The notes: generated from the letters alone by a model not told the origin. A stretch of DNA of 64,000 nt from Carettochelys insculpta (GCF_033958435.1 NC_134137.1:220389501-220453500); one strand, 5' to 3'; numbered from the stretch's first letter, positions 11,863 through 26,400 are shown. Translations and numbers: made by a program.

Positions 11863-13835
11863 GGCAGTGGATTAAGTTGGACTGTAGCTGAGGCCATGCC
11901 ACAGTGAAACCCCTATGGAGTTTACTTTCTTTGCCTACAGTACAATAGGGTCTTCTTCTTACGCCCAATCAAACTCTATCAGGCTGGAACCTTGCTCTAA
12001 CTGTGAGAGCACCTTCATGTGTCAGGTGCCCCGTATATCTCCCATCAGGTATGAGTAACTCCCACTGAAGTCCAAGGTAATTACTGCAAGGAGAGATTCA
12101 GGTCCCAAGCTTTGCTCCTTGACTTTCTATCATCATCATCATCAGTCTGCCCATGTGGTTTCCTAAGATTGGGCCCAAAGCTCAGGGCACTTAACATCCC
12201 CTTTTCCCATTGTCTTTAGTGGGCTTTAAAATAGGCCACAGACCGGGCAGGAAACAATGAACTGCTGCAGGGGAACCCATCACACAGTTCTTATTTTCTC
12301 CAGTCGTATGGAAGAAATGCAATCTTCAGAGACAGCTTCTAATCACTCATTACCATCCATTTCCCCATGAATGCTAACACACTTGCTGTCCTTTGCACAC
12401 CTGTAGTTCTAAATGGTGCTTCTTAAATGGTGCGTATTTTTATGCCTAACCATAACCAACCCTTGATTTCAGAAGAAGAAAGCTGGTTTTAGCTTGCTTT
12501 ACCAGGGCTAGTCTTTGATCATCATCTATTTTCTTGAGAGCCGTTTCCTTCACTGCAATGAAGCCCTTACCCCAGCTAAGGAGCTGAGCCTTTGGGGTTT
12601 TTTCCCCTGCAAACAGTACAGCTAAAGAAGGTTATGCACAGCTGCCGTTCCTCAAACTTTTTCCCCTTAGGTCCACCTGTGAAGCTGTGATAGGCACTGC
12701 AGTCCATTATTAACATTTTTGAGGAAGAACGTTAATTATAATTACATTCGCATAAACTACAACACTGTTCTTAAATGCAGCATGTTCTCTTTTCACTTTC
12801 GTGTCAGTAACAGGGATGATTCAAAACAGTTCCACGGCACACCCACTTTTTGCAACTGAGTCAGTTGCTCATAAACGTCACCTTTAGTTTCATTTACTGT
12901 GTTTACAGCATTACTAGAGAGGTTTGCAACACCGTAGTACACACAACAAGCTAAAAAAGAATCAAATAGGTTAACGTTTCAAATCTACCACAGAGCACAC
13001 TGTCTCAGACAGCGAGCATGGACACATTTTCAAACTCTGCTCAATGCCGTGCTAGGGATGTTAAGTAAATGAATAACCACTCAAAGTAGGTTCCCCTACC
13101 CACCAGCCTGTTGGTGCCCGGACAGAGCATTTAAACTGCATCCCAGCACCAGTGGGCTCCCGCTCTCCCTCTCTGCCTCTTGCCACAGCAGGGAATGGGG
13201 GCAGGTTCCCCACTAGTTCGTTTGGGCCAGGATGCAGCATTTCAGCTACCTCCCATTGCGAACAGGGTCCTGTGAGGTTGGCATTTCCCCTCACAGTGGC
13301 TCTCCAACAGTGGTTCTCTCTCATCTAGCCTTGTTTTAAAAGTCCCAGATATGGAGATCCTAACACTGCTCTTAAGGTAGTCTAAATGATCTCAGTGACA
13401 GGATGTTTTACTGCTTAGCAATCGAAATTTTCTACTCCTTTTAATTATACTCTTTTCCTGGAAATACAATGGGAGGAGGAAGGTGAAGTGATCCAATATG
13501 ATGTGCCGACAGGAATACACTGGGCCTGCCTGTCATTTACATTGATGTTTCTTTTGTGTAAGTGAAAATTAAGCCCATTATTTTCTACATAATTCATAGA
13601 AATTCCTAGTTTAGACATGCGGCCAGATAGTTCTCTTAGCACACTCATTTATGCCCTGTGAGGAGAGAGTACGAACCAATTCCATTATGCTTTGGAAGGG
13701 TTTTAACCTCACTTTGCACCGGTACAGCTGGCTGTACTAACTGATGAATTAGGCTTTCCAGATAACAAGCGACCCCCCCTGTCCTGATGATCACTAATTT
13801 ACTGAAAGAAGCAGCATTATTAAAAGCAACGGCCC
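11863..13835. other. Intergenic, nothing recognised
   Basis: A short (CAT)n tract lies at about 12127-12141. No other structure was identified. Confidence 0.4.
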
Positions 13836-13990
13836 AAATTTTCAAAAGTGTTTGCCTAAAGTCAGGCTCCTCAGGCCATTTTCAGGAGTGTTGAATACCC
13901 TAAAGCTCCCACTAAATCCTACAGGAGCAGCACATGCTCAGATATTTAGAAACTCAAGCCCAGCATGTGGCTTTAGGAACCTAGATTTGG
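13836..13990. repeat. Old dispersed repeat, copy 1 of 2
   Basis: AATTTTCAAAAGTGTTTG, GGAGTGTTGAATACCC and CTCCCACTAAATCC resemble the palindromic TGATTTTCAGAAGT...CACC repeat seen again at 49896-49985. Confidence 0.45.
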
Positions 13991-15930
13991 GCACCCAAGG
14001 TCTGAAAAGCGTGTCTGTAATATCCTAAACAGCAACACATTTCCTCCGGCACCCAGGGATTTTCCTTAGAGACCTGCGCACAGGCTGGACGTGTTGACAC
14101 TGTTTAGTTTGTAGTACAGAAACTGTCCAGATCTCACCTCATAGTGCCACAGCTGGGCCTTTTATACAACTCACACTGCGCCTGGGCCGATGCCTGTCGA
14201 AGTCTTTCTATTGACAATAGCATCTCTAAACATATTCACTCAATGGCTGTGCATGGAGTACAGTTTTATGGCATTCTGGTGCAGGAAGACTAAATCCTGG
14301 AACTATCTCCGTAGATTGGTTTGTTAAAAACCAATGCTGTGACTTTATCCCCCAGGCTTTATTGCTATTTTTAAATAAATTATCTTCTTTTAAATATTCA
14401 GTGGCTTGAAAGGGGAAACCCTTCCATCTGAGGATGTGGCAAGCTCTTCCATTAATGAATCTGATTCAATATAGAGTCTCCGACTATATTGCTCAATTAC
14501 AGTCACTCTTCAGACATTTACCGGACACCACAAGCCAATGGCCCTTTCTCTGTAAATAGGTCTCAGTTTTGCCTGATGCGTTGCCAAAGCCTGAGCCGGT
14601 GCTCTGTTCACTGAAATGAGGGCAAATCTCATCTCTTCCTGCCTATCACAGATGACAGACATCTTGTAAACAGCAAGCAAAGCAAGCTCAAATGGTTTTG
14701 GCTGCCAAATCGAGCAGCTTTATATTAACGCCTTCATGTCACACCAGCCCTGATCTCCCCAGGATGGAATTCTTCAGATTGATCCAGCCACCATTTGGTC
14801 TCACTGACATAAGAGGCCACCTTCGCTTCTTCTTCCCTCTTCCCACCCCAATCTTCTGTCTTCCACTTTCTACTTTTCACAGCCAAACAGGCTCTGCTAG
14901 CAACTTCGCTGTTGTTATAAAATCCCACCAAGACTCTATTGGGCGATACATTTCTCCCTCCTGCCCCCTTGCCTCACCCTTGCATGCCCTCATGCCTTTT
15001 CTACTGGTTGGCGAGCACGAGAAGGCACAATGCCCACAGACTTGACACAGGTGCTAGGCAGTATGCTTAAACCTCATCTGTTTCCTGCTGGAATTGGATC
15101 TGGAGGCAGTTCGCTCACTCCTCCTGCTGTCATATAGTCTCCCTCTCTTTTGAGGGCCACAAAAACAGACTCAGCCCTGAGTTTCTTCTCAGAAACGCTC
15201 CCTAGGTCAAGGATCTTTCCCACAGAGTGGGAGTCACACACACTTTGGGAGCGGTTGGGGAATGTGCCATGAAGCGTTCCCCATCTATCCAGCCCTGTTA
15301 AGCAAATGTCTTCTAAGGACAGTTAAAGAGCGGCCAGGTTCCTCCCCAGAAGAAGCTGCATTATAGAGGCGGGTGAAATGATTTGGATGAAAATTTCTCT
15401 ATCAATCACATCATCTTGTTCTTTCCTTTTGAAAAGAAGGTTTATATTTAAGGCTCAGCCTCACTTCTTCTGTTGCTGTCCTTTGGGTTGTTGCTCCCTT
15501 GCCTGTCCTATGGCTGTTTCTCAAGCACAGTTTGTGACTCAGCAGAATTCCTAAAAGTTTTGGCAGGCTTCCAGCATTATTGGATTGATTTAACTTCCAG
15601 CTGCTCTGTATTTGTAGCAGCTGACTAGTTAATAGAAGATTCAGAAAGAAGATGCTTTACTAATGGATGTACCTGTTCTCTACTTAAAATAAGTACATAT
15701 TAGCTCAGTCTGAATTTGTTCAGCGTTCATATACACCACCAGCAGCAATTCTCAATTCCCCAGGATGAGTCACACTCGATTAAACCAGGGAGAACAACAA
15801 AGAAAATTACATGGATTTCTAAATGTACCTTTGGGCTAGATTGTGAACCCCATATTCATCATTTACTCTATATTTGAGAGAGTTTGACTGTAAATCTCGC
15901 TGTCTGTTTCACAAAACACAAGCAGACTAA
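13991..15930. other. Intergenic, nothing recognised
   Basis: Short frames only; no exon or repeat that I can name. Confidence 0.4.
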
Positions 15931-15934
15931 TAAA

Positions 15935-15985
15935 TTTATTTATTGGGTAATAAGCTTTCGTGGGTTAGACCCACTTCATCAGATT
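15935..15985 (+). mobile_element. Penelope-type terminal fragment
   Basis: TTTATTGGGTAATAAGCTTT is followed by CGTGGGTTAGACCCACTTCA and TCAGA, the inner part of the terminal series seen at 61665-61765. Confidence 0.55.
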
Positions 15986-15989
15986 TTTT

Positions 15990-18120
15990 TATTAAAAATC
16001 TGGCCCTCTCAGTCACATGGTGCTGCCAGGCCCCCTCCCTGCATGGTGGCTGCTGGAGCCAGCAGACTGGGAGCTGTGGCCATGGGGAGAGGCAGCAGCG
16101 AACAGCTGGGAGCTACAGCCTCCCCCGGCCCTGCAGAACTAACGCTTGAGAGCTGCAGGGAGGGGCAGCTGAGGGGAAGAGGCAGGATGTGCTGGAGGGG
16201 GGCATAACTCAGGCTGTCGGGGGGACCTCTGCATTGTGCCACTCTACTCTCAGAAGACACTAATTTTCTCTGCACACGCCCGTAATCCCACCACCCCACT
16301 GCCAGGCAGAGGTCCTGCGCTCCCCGCCACACCAATCTGGTAGGTGGAGGCTGGGGCACAGGGGGCTTTGTGAGTTGCACTTTTATGACAAAGTTGTTGC
16401 AGGCAGCTCGCAAGCCAGGATTTGCCCACCCATGGCCTAAAGCCGCACACGGAGGCTGTGCTAGAGCAGAGAACTGCACTGGGCTTGGGCAAGGGTCCTT
16501 ACCCCTGCAGCATCCTCCCTGGGCTGGAGCCTAACAAAGAGAACGTTCTACCTAAGCTGTTTCCAGGGCAACGATCACCTCTCAGTACCATTGTAGATGC
16601 TCGTTTTCTAGGAATCCCTGACCAGGGCAGGGAATGGGGGTGGAGGGGCAGTGTTTGCTTTTCACAGCAGCCTTCTCCAGCACTCTCTGGCGTGACTCAG
16701 CCATACATTTTCACCGTTGATCACGCGGCGCACAAAACACTACGTGAACATTTCTTGGCAACAGACCCACTGACAGAATAATGGGTTTGTTCTCCCTGCC
16801 AGGGTATGTTGCCAACAGCCCTCGTGCCCAGACCTAGATAGCAAAAAGGGCCTGGTGCGTCTGAGCTTTGGGTCTCAGTAAGTGCTGATGATTTTCCCTG
16901 GCCTTACCTTTACTTTCATTACCCTCCGCCCACGCAGGCGCTGCTCAGTGCTTAAGCTGCAGAGAATAGAAAGCTTTGCTAACTAGGACGTGTGATGAAT
17001 GGGCCTCTGCCGTTTGGTTTTAATTGGGGATTTCATGCTCCAGGGGTGAGACCTGTAGACAATATTAAATCCCTTCCCACAGCCACTTTGACCTCACTTA
17101 TGTTTTGTTCCTTGACGCATCCCCACTGGCATCCCCATTGGCAGGCTTTCCTCATCCCCCGCAGACCTCATGCACCTCCCAGAGCATCCCTTGTCTCTGG
17201 CTAGTGCTCTAGCCGCTGGGCCACTCTTCCAGGATTTGGCCACCCAAAAACCATAGGCACATCCTAGGATCTTTTTCTCTGGATGAGCCTTGCGCCCCAC
17301 CCTTTCCCCACTTCTGCATCACCACTGTCATCATCATCTTGGCTGTAATGCCACCGTACCTCGCTAGCCTACTGGTTGGGGGGGGAGTGAAGTCACTATC
17401 TTTATGCCTTCTTGAAATAGGCCAGATAACAGCATTTCTTAGTCTGTCTCACTATTCAGGGGCCTCTCAGAAGAGCTGGTCCATTCCTGTGCTAAGCAGT
17501 CAGTTCATAAAGCCAACGCAGCGGTCCTTGAGCTTTGCATGTATCGATAAGCCTCTTTACGCAAATGTGATATTAATTGTATTGTAAACACACAGCATGT
17601 TTGCTGATCCCATTGCAAACGAACAGCTCTGGTGGTGTCTGGAGGCACAGCTGGCTGTGAATAATACAAGCAATGAGCCGAGTCAGGACACAGAGCAGGA
17701 GGGTGAGTGCTCAGCCCACCGGCGAGGTGTCCCATAGATGCAGGACAGTCCAGCTCCTGGCTGAATCCCAGCAGCAATGCTTCACAGCACCGTAGCGGAA
17801 GTATTGCATGTCCTACAAAATATACTTCCAGCCAGCATTTGCATCCGCTTTAGTGAATATGCTGAGCTACCCTGTGATCGTAAGGGGAGGCATACATGCT
17901 CCTCACCTGTGAAAAAGGCCAGGCATTAGAAAAGTGATGAGCAGTCAGGCAGCTGCTTTCCCTATACAGAGACATCAGTATACCCAGTCCATAAATCACC
18001 TTTCTCCTCCAGTTGCAGTCCTGAGCCAGGCCAATTCTACCATTGCACTCACTCCTCACCTGCAGCACCTCTGGCTATTCCATGCCTAGATCCATGATAG
18101 CTGGGGACCAGCTTTGTGAG
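15990..18120. other. Intergenic, nothing recognised
   Basis: A locally GC-rich patch (about 16010-16450) gives overlapping frames on both strands without any recognisable domain. Confidence 0.4.
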
Positions 18121-18121
18121 C

Positions 18122-18275
18122 TGTTTTCCCTGTAAGCTGAGCCCAGGAGAGATTCAAGTGCCATCCAGATGACTAGCAGAGCACCCAGCTGTCAGTTTCT
18201 ACTGGTGGTGCACATCCCCATATGCCTTAGTGCACATAACAATTTTTATTTCACCCATGGATGGGAAAAGTTAGG
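18122..18275 (+). repeat. Dispersed repeat, copy 2 of 3
   Basis: It starts TGTTTTCCCTGTAAGCTGAG and shares CAGGAGAGATTCAAG, GGTGCACATCCCCATATG and CACATAACAATTTTTATTTC with 4066-4240. Confidence 0.65.
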
Positions 18276-18279
18276 GGGA

Positions 18280-21200
18280 ATACTGTGTGTGTGAGATGTG
18301 GACAAATGGGACCTAAGAGAAAACTCAGAGAGGCAAGGGGCCACTCTTTAGCTAGGGCAAAACAAACTCACTTTAATGGCATCAGTAAATTTACATACAT
18401 TGGCAGTAAGCTGAGGATCTGACACATTGTCCTTGGTGACATAAATCAGGACTACAGCAGTGAGAGGCTAATGAACAAACCCACTGTGCCTGTTAATTCC
18501 CGTGGAAGCTCTCGTTTCTAAAGAGCACAATCCCAGACGTGGCTGGTGGTCATGGGAAACAGGGCCCCAGGAGCAATCTCAGAGCACAGTTATTCCCTCC
18601 AAAAACAGGACTGGGAAAAACTAATGCCACAGTTATCCATGGACTGCTTCTCACTTCTCCCTGTCCTCCTCTTCCTCCTTGTAAACAATATGGAGAGTAA
18701 CCAAGAACAGCAGCTCCTGTTGTTGCTTGAATGTTTTAATGCCTTTGTGCTCTGTGTGTCATGCAGTGCAGACACAGATGCCGTGCTTGAGCCCCTGTCT
18801 GCAGTGGCTGACGGGAGTCGGACAAGTCTGTGCAGCTGATAACGCAGAATCAGATACAGCAATGCTGTGTGCAGCAGGGATGCTGCCTTGAGCTGTTTCC
18901 AAAGGGGAGAGGGGAAATGATGCTGTCTTTCAGCTCTGTGCCTGGGGCGTCATAAAAGGAATTAGACTAGATAACATACCCCAACTCAGCACCTTGGGAT
19001 CAATGCTGAAACTTAGCAAATAAAATCCCTGAAAAACTCGGCATTCATCCTACACAGCCAGCCGAGAGACATGCGATAGCTGCAAGTCATAACCTTTCAG
19101 TGGGTGGTTGGTGGCCAGTGTGAGATAAATATACGGGCTCAGGCCCACAACAGCTAGCCGTAACTGGGCCCTTTGTTATTAGAATCAGCAGAACAGTTGA
19201 TGAGTGAGTGAATCGTAGGGACTCAGCTGTCCTTTCACCTCCCAGGGGGTCTCTCCAGGCCAGGTTTGAAGGGTGTGGCTGGTGGCCCATTTGAAAAACC
19301 AGCAAGGCCACTGCCCATGCTGTACCCATTGGTGGGATAAGAATGCCACGGCTCTCCATCTTGAACATTTCACTGGTGCTGCATTCACACCAAACACGCA
19401 AAGTAAAATAAAGAAATTATCTATCGGACCAAGATGATTTGCTTATTAGGAACAAATACACAGTAGTTGAATTCAATATCCCAGTGCATGGTTACAACTG
19501 TTCCACTCCAAATCCAAAGAACACCCTGAAGTCTTAGAGGGCTGGTGGAGAACATGGAGCCAGAACAGAGGGGGAGAAGGAAAATTTCTCCATGGCTGAT
19601 GGCTCCACTTCCTTGTCCGAGGACTATTGAAGTCAAAGGAAATTCTCTCACTGAGTTCAGTGGACTTTGGCTCAGGCCTTCAGGGACGGGGACCATGTAG
19701 ATAATTGAGTCCCAAATTAGAGCCATCCAAAAACCACGGCATGCTTTCCTAAGGCACCACCTTTTATTCCTTTATAGCATGCCATAGAGCAGGTGGCAAT
19801 GAGCTTTGCAATCAGCATGCGATACCAGGCAAATGGAGAATCCCCTGGTAGGGTGGGTGTATGTGGTTCCGGAGCAGAAATTGGTGAAGCTAAGGGAAGA
19901 GAAGGGCGTGTTGACTGGAGACCAGGAGGAGGTTGCTTGCCCTATGGGAGGGAGTCTGGAATGCTGTTTGTTCTCCCAGTTAACGACCCCTGCACTGAGA
20001 TCCATAGGAATTGACATAATCTTTACAGGACCAGATTCCCAATAAATGGAGGGGTAGGAGAAAGAAGGAGAAAATTTCCATGAGGTCCCCCTTGTGGATA
20101 CCACCCCATATCATTTCATGGGGGGGGAGAGAGAATTTTTAATTTCTCATTGAAATTAGCTGCGGGACCACCTACCACATGGTGAGTTGTGGAGACGATG
20201 AACAGTGAATGATTTGTGCTTTTATCACGTGCTCTTTCAATTAGTTGAATGCATCGGTTTGCTGGTCAGTGTTTGTTCACAAGGGATGAGGTTGAACTCA
20301 AATCTCAACTGCTGCTCTGCCTCAGGGCTTGCCCCCAACTTTACCCCTTGCTGCAGGTCCACACTCCTGCTTACTGCTGCACCCTTATGCCTCCTCCAGG
20401 ATCTCCTGCACTTCACTGAACAGCTGATCTTTGGCAGATTGTATGCACGGGGAATGGGGAGAGAAGAGGGACACTGAAGATGTTTGTTTCCAAGTCTAGC
20501 TCTGAATTTTGTAGCCAGGCCAATACGTCTATAGCAGACTGAATCAAGCCTGGATCCTGTCTCATAGCAGTTCAGCTTTGTATCCAGCTTTGTAGCTTAG
20601 GTCCATTTCTTTTGCTTGCTGGGAGTGTTTGGAAGCGGGTTCCACTTTAATTCATTTCTCTATTATCTGGTCATGTCTCCTTTCCTGATTTATGATCATT
20701 CTTCCTGTGTGCATGTATACCTCTCCGTTGCCTTGTTCCAGGCTGTTCTTTTCTCTGTCCATTTTCTTTTATCTGTGGCCAAGCACTCTTAATACAGACT
20801 GAAAAAAAATCTAAATCAACGTTAACAACAGGTTTGGATTCACCTGGCACATTGCCTATCTTTCTGGGAGATATTTGCTATACTGGGGTGGCTTTTTAAT
20901 TTGGAAAGTTACTTGGGATGTTATTGCCAATTTCTTGACTTGTTTATTGACTTCAAACTTACTTTAGTCATCACAGCTGTTTGACGCTGAGTGTACTGTA
21001 TTGGTACATAATTTCACAGACTTTCATCCCCAACTATTTGTAATGTTGCTTGACAGTTGTCCTCACTTTGCTGCTGTTCTTGGCTTCCATGAGCAAGACA
21101 AAGGCTGGAGTGCCCTTGCCCAACCTGGTTCTGTCTAGATTCCCCTCCCCCACAACCCTGCACGCACAGCCAGTTCAAGCGACCCCTTACTTGGGGCCAA

Positions 21201-23500
21201 CTCCTGCAGCCTTCATGGTTTGTTTTGCTCGATCAAGGCTGGGATTCTAGCCCTACGTCTAGGGTCTAATGGCCTGATCCTCACAGACACAGACTCTGAG
21301 GAAGCTTTGGGGATGGAACACAAAAAATAGTGCGTGCTTAGCACCCCCAGGCAGCCCCCCATCAGTTCCTCCCCACACCCCCCACCTGCTCCTCCTTTAC
21401 TCCCCCAGTGCCTCCACTCCACTAAGGACCATCTCTTCTGAGCTGTGAAGGAGGTGCTAGGGCAGAGGAAAGCAGGGTGGAGACTTGGGGGAGCATGGCA
21501 GGGGTGTGGATTGAGGTAAGAGGTAGAGTGGGAGCGGGGCTGGGAGCAGAGCAGGGAAGACGACCCCTGTGCTGATCCTACCAAGATTTCTTCAGCTGTC
21601 TGCTTTGTTCCCTGTGAGTAATCCATTGGCACAATGTGTAAAGTGAAGTGCACACATGACCAGGGTCTGGAGGAGGATTAGGGCAGAACTCCCTCTCAAG
21701 TCAATGAGGGCTGGCGACTGCATTAATAGGGTTTCACACTGGGAGGCTCGAGATCTCCCATATGTTGTGTGTGCAGAATGTGGGTGTTTTGCGGCCTAGG
21801 GACACGTCACAGAAACCTTGTGTCTTCTTTTAGAATTTGTTTTAGATGGGTTGGGCCAACTCTGCTCCTGGCTCCATTGGTATGACTGTGGAGTGCCTCC
21901 ATTGACTTTAGTGAAGGTTCTATTGACCCCTGTATAACTGTGGGCAGATTACACCTGCTGCTTAGTATTGGTTACCTCTGCATGGTCGTTGTGCGACTAC
22001 CACACAGACTTAGTACATTGAGCAATACCGTAGTCTACAGGAAGTCTCACTGATGTCACCGGGTAAGGCACTGTACTATTCAACAAGAGTAAAGGGCAGG
22101 ACGAAGGGAAGGAAGGGGACTGAATCAGTCCCATGGGCACTGCTACTGAAAAAATGGCTGCATGTACTTAGCTTTAAGCATCTGAACGGTGCCACAGGCC
22201 TTTTTAAGCTTCTCATAACCAGGACATGGATTTTGGTGGTAGGAAAGCACAGGTTACAAAAACATGACACTTCATCCTTCCCATGAATTAAGTGCTGCCC
22301 GCCCGTGTCAGCAGGCTCTCTCACGGAAGGCGAATCCAGGCATGTTCAGAATTACATGTCTGATGTCTTATTAGCAGAGCGCCTTCTGCCCATTGCACAG
22401 GCTAACAGCTGAGGCACAACATTTCACAGCCAGCAGAGTAGAGGTTCCAGGTTAAAAACACTCTCATAGCCCTAAAGGGGCAGGCCACTACAATGACCCT
22501 TAGCTGATGGGATAAAGATGAATTAGAAATAAATTTTAAAATAGAAAGATTCACTGGCTGTGAACTGTGACCCCTTAGATATTTAAACAAGTTATCCTGA
22601 GAGTCCACAGGTGTCTTGCCAGAGCACTTCCTTATACTGTGCACTGGTTTCCCTTCAGCGGTGTTGGTGTCTGTCTTGGATGAGCTTGCCCCAGGGTGCT
22701 CTCATGTTATGAAATCCCAAGCACTTAACTGGAAGAGGTTTCAATTCTCTCTTAATCATCCAGGAAATACGCCTTATTTCAGCACCACTTACTGAACATT
22801 GGGGTGGGGATCAAGAATGTGAGAGATAGCAACATTGCACAATTTTCTCACTAGTTTTGGAGTTTAACTTAAAGCTCCAACTCCTAGGGTCAGGCGATTG
22901 CATGAGACCCTCATCTCGTATTACTAAAATCGTACATGTCTAACTCTCATGCTTACAAAGAGAAGCACGATCTGCCTGCACCTTGAAGGTTCGGAAATCA
23001 AAAGCCAAAAGGAAAGAATCCGCAATTAAAAGTCTCTTGATTTTTAAGCCAAACTCATGAGTTTTTGAGGGCCCAACCTCATTATTTTGGGGCCAGCAAT
23101 ACTGTTCCTATGCTCCCCAATCACCCCCTGCCACCTGTCTTGTATGAAGACAACAGCAGAGTGGATTTGTTTGGGTACAAACTCAATTCAATCTCAAACT
23201 AAAGGAGACTTGCGTAAGGGGGAAACGAGTTTATGCCTCTCTGAACCGTTAAAAATTATTTTTCCTTATTTATAATGGTATTTTAAAAATTCCCGCAGGA
23301 TTGTTTATGAAGTGTGGTGTTTTTTCCCTGCTTGTTCCTTACCTTAGAAGCAGCACTTCTGTAAAAACTGCTTTTTCCCTAGTTTTGCTAGAGAACTCAC
23401 TGAAAAATGCCAGAGAGGCAGGCTACAAGTTTTCCCATCCATTATCTAAAGGGATAAGAACATTGAATCTTTAACCAAGACAGTTTTTCTCTCAGGTATT
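18280..23500. other. Intergenic, nothing recognised
   Basis: No repeat end, exon or RNA gene was identified over 5.2 kb. Only short frames occur. Confidence 0.4.
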
Positions 23501-23503
23501 TTA

Positions 23504-23785
23504 GGGTACGTCTACACTTACCGGACGATCGATGCAGTGGTGGTCGATCTTCCAGGGTTCGATTTAGCCTGCCTAATAGGGCCATGCTAAATCAAACAAT
23601 CAGGGCTCCACCATCAACCCTGCTACTCCTCATATTTGTGAGAAGCAAGGGAAGTGTCCAATCTCCCCCCGTGGGAACGGCAGGAAAAAGCGTTTTAGGA
23701 TACATTGACTCCAGCTACACACTTCACGTAGCTGGAATTGCCTATTTTAAATCAATTTTTCCCTGTAGTGCAGACCTGATCTAAG
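23504..23785. mobile_element. MITE, copy 1 of a second family
   Basis: The left end is TTAGGGTACGTCTACACTTA and the right end is TGCAGACCTGATCTAAG. Internal blocks CAGGGTTCGATTTAGCCTGC, TGTGAGAAGCAAGGGAAGT and GTAGCTGGAATTGCCTATTT recur in the same order at 31891-32175. Confidence 0.75.
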
Positions 23786-24621
23786 TTAAACACATCTTAA
23801 TTCTATGGACTGACATGAGCCTTGAGTCATGCAGAAGCCTTGTGCTGTTCCTCTGTGCAGGAGTGAACGCCATCCCTTGTGTTGTCAGTGCACACAGTAA
23901 TGGATTTTAGTCTAAATTAGGGTTGCAGAATTTGGCCAACTCTGCAAGTCTGACTCAGATCTCATTGGCTCTGCGTTTACACCAGTGAAGCTTCACTGTC
24001 CTCAATGGAATAACTCTTCATTACTGTGAAGGTTGGCAAAAGGTGAATGAGGTTGTGGGGGGATGCCAGGAGAGCAGGATAAGCTGTTGGGACAATACAA
24101 GCTTTTCTCTTCCCAAAGCGCACCTAGAACTCCCCACAAACATGGTCAGTTCTGATGTCAGAGAACAACCTTGTTTGTGTGCCTTTTCCATTCACCCTGT
24201 GCTTCCTGATCCTAGCAGGGTGCACAGCTCTGACATGTCTCAGGGGAGAGGTGGTTCTTACTCTCTTTCCAGCTGCAACTAGAAGGAGCAGGCCCAAGTA
24301 GTTCGGACAACACTCTATTAAACCCCACAGGCTTATTTCTACTAAACTTCTGCACGTTTTGAAATGCCCCTTTAGAAAACCCATCATCTTGCTGAGCATG
24401 GATCTGACAAGCATGTGTACCACAATTGCTTTGCAGACACCATTTCTTCTGTATCAGGGAATGTCTTCACTGCACTCAGTAAAGGGACTGCAGCATGTGT
24501 GGAAATACCCAAAGAGAGCTGGTAGCCAGGTACCCGTCTCCACGACATCTTCCCATTTCTCCTTCCATGGAGGCCTCTCTGCACTCAGGTGTAACAGCTA
24601 AGTATAGAGTGCAGCGAGTAG

Positions 24622-24730
24622 CACTCTGCCCTGGAATGGGTTCCATTCCTACCTCTCTGTGCCATACTGGTAAAGTCATTACACCTCTGCCTCAATTTCC
24701 CAGCTCAGCAATTGCAATAATGGTTGCTGC
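24622..24730 (+). mobile_element. MIR fragment
   Basis: The order GGGTTCCATTCCTACCTCTC, GTAAAGTCATTACACCTCTG, CCTCAATTTCCC and GCAATAATGG follows a diverged MIR. Confidence 0.5.
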
Positions 24731-24935
24731 TTCCGAGAAGCATGTTGAGATCTGCTGCTGCTGAGGCACACTAAGGAGTATCAGAAAGAGATGGGACCAA
24801 ATGGAAAATGCACCTTAAAATGTAAATGGACACTAAGAAAATAAAGAGCAATGGGGAAAGATATGGTACAATACAATTTTCTGCTTGCTGCAGGAGCTTC
24901 CATTCCCAAACCCTTGCCACACAATACATAGAGTT

Positions 24936-25195
24936 AGAATCATAGAATCACAGGGCTGGAAGGGACCTCAGGAGGTCATCAAGTCCAACCCTCCTGCTTC
25001 AAGCAGGATCAACCCCCAACTAAATCATCCCAGCCAGGACTTTGTCAAGCCGGGACTTAAAAACCTCAAGGGATGGAGAATCCACCACCTCTCTAGGCAA
25101 CACATTCCAGTGCTTCACCACCCTCCTGGAGAAGTAGTTTTCCTAATATCCAACCTACTCCTCTCCTTCTGTAACATCTGACCATTGCTATGCCT
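24936..25195 (-). mobile_element. CR1 LINE 3' fragment, GATTCTG-tail lineage
   Basis: In antisense it starts AATCATAGAATCACAGGGCT, then GGAAGGGACCTCAGGAGGTC and CACCACCTCTCTAGGCAACA. This is the reverse complement of the end of the 60735-61445 copy. It is 5'-truncated. Confidence 0.93.
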
Positions 25196-25544
25196 CTGGG
25201 GAACAAGGCAGTAGCCATCATGGTATAAAACGGGGCAGGGGCCACTGAACCGAACAAAAAAAGTCTCTTGGGCCTTTTATACCATGCCAGCAGCAAAAGG
25301 AGACCATCCTGCGAGCGGAAATTGTTCCTATGTGGGTGGCTTCCTCAGCCAGTGTACAAGCAGCAAGAGAGATGTCTGCTGGCCCTGCCCCTAGCTCCTG
25401 GCAGGTCAGGGATATGTCAGGAAGGTGGCTGGAATGCACTGCATTAAGATATTCTCTGCTTCCCAGGGCCCATACTGGAAAGTAGAGGTAAATTAGAGTA
25501 CCTGTAGGATTACTTGGTGGTGCCCCTGCTCCCACTGGAGCCCT

Positions 25545-26400
25545 CCCATTCAAAGTATTCATAAATAATCTGGAAGAAGGAGGCAAACAATGAGGTGGCC
25601 AAGTTTGCAGATGATACAGAACTACTCAAGATAGCTATGTCCAAAGCAGACCGCAAAGCGTGATAGAAGGATCTCTCAAAACTGGGTGACTGGGCAACAA
25701 AATGGCAAATGAGTTCAGTGTGGAGAAATGCAAAGTAATGAACCCTGGAAAAACATACCATGCACCTACATCCTAGCTATGCGCATGACATTATGAAGTC
25801 TAAAATTTTATTGCTGAAGAAAGAGAACTTGGAGTTATTTTGTGGGAAAGTTCTCTGAAAAGATCCGTTCAATGTGCAGCAGCAGTCAGAATGCTAATGG
25901 AATGCTAGGGACTATTAGGAAAGGGATAGATAAAACAGAAAATATCAGACTGCTTCTATATATATCCATGGCACACCCACATCTTGAACACTGTGTACAG
26001 ATCTGGGCATCCCATCACAAAAAAGATAAAAGTGGATTTAGAAAAGGTAGAGAAAGGAGCAAAAATTATTAGGGGTATGGAACAGCTTCTGTGTCAGGAG
26101 AAATTAATAAAATTGAGACTTTTCAGCTTGGAAAAGAGATAATTAAGAGGTTATGTGGTAGAAGTCTATAAAATGATGACTGGTGTGTAGCAAATAAATA
26201 AGGAAGTGTTCTTTACTCCTTCTTACAGCAGAAGAACTAGGTGTATGCAAATGAAATTAATAGACCCACAATAATCGCTTGGTGATTACCCTGTTCTGTT
26301 CTTTCCCTCTGTGGTACCTGGCAATGTCCACTGGCAGAAGACAGGATACAGTATGGAGCTAGAGAGAACATTGGTCTGACCCAAAATGGATGTTCTTTAA
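25545..26400 (+). mobile_element. CR1 LINE, decayed RT C-terminal region
   Basis: It contains the equivalent of the RT FADDTEL block (TTTGCAGATGATACAGAACT), then the sequence around CTGGGTGACTGGGCAACAAA and ATATCCATGGCACACCCACA. The end is GGTCTGACCCAAAATGG. Many frameshifts and stops are present, and it is older than the copies at 39160 and 50236. Confidence 0.9.
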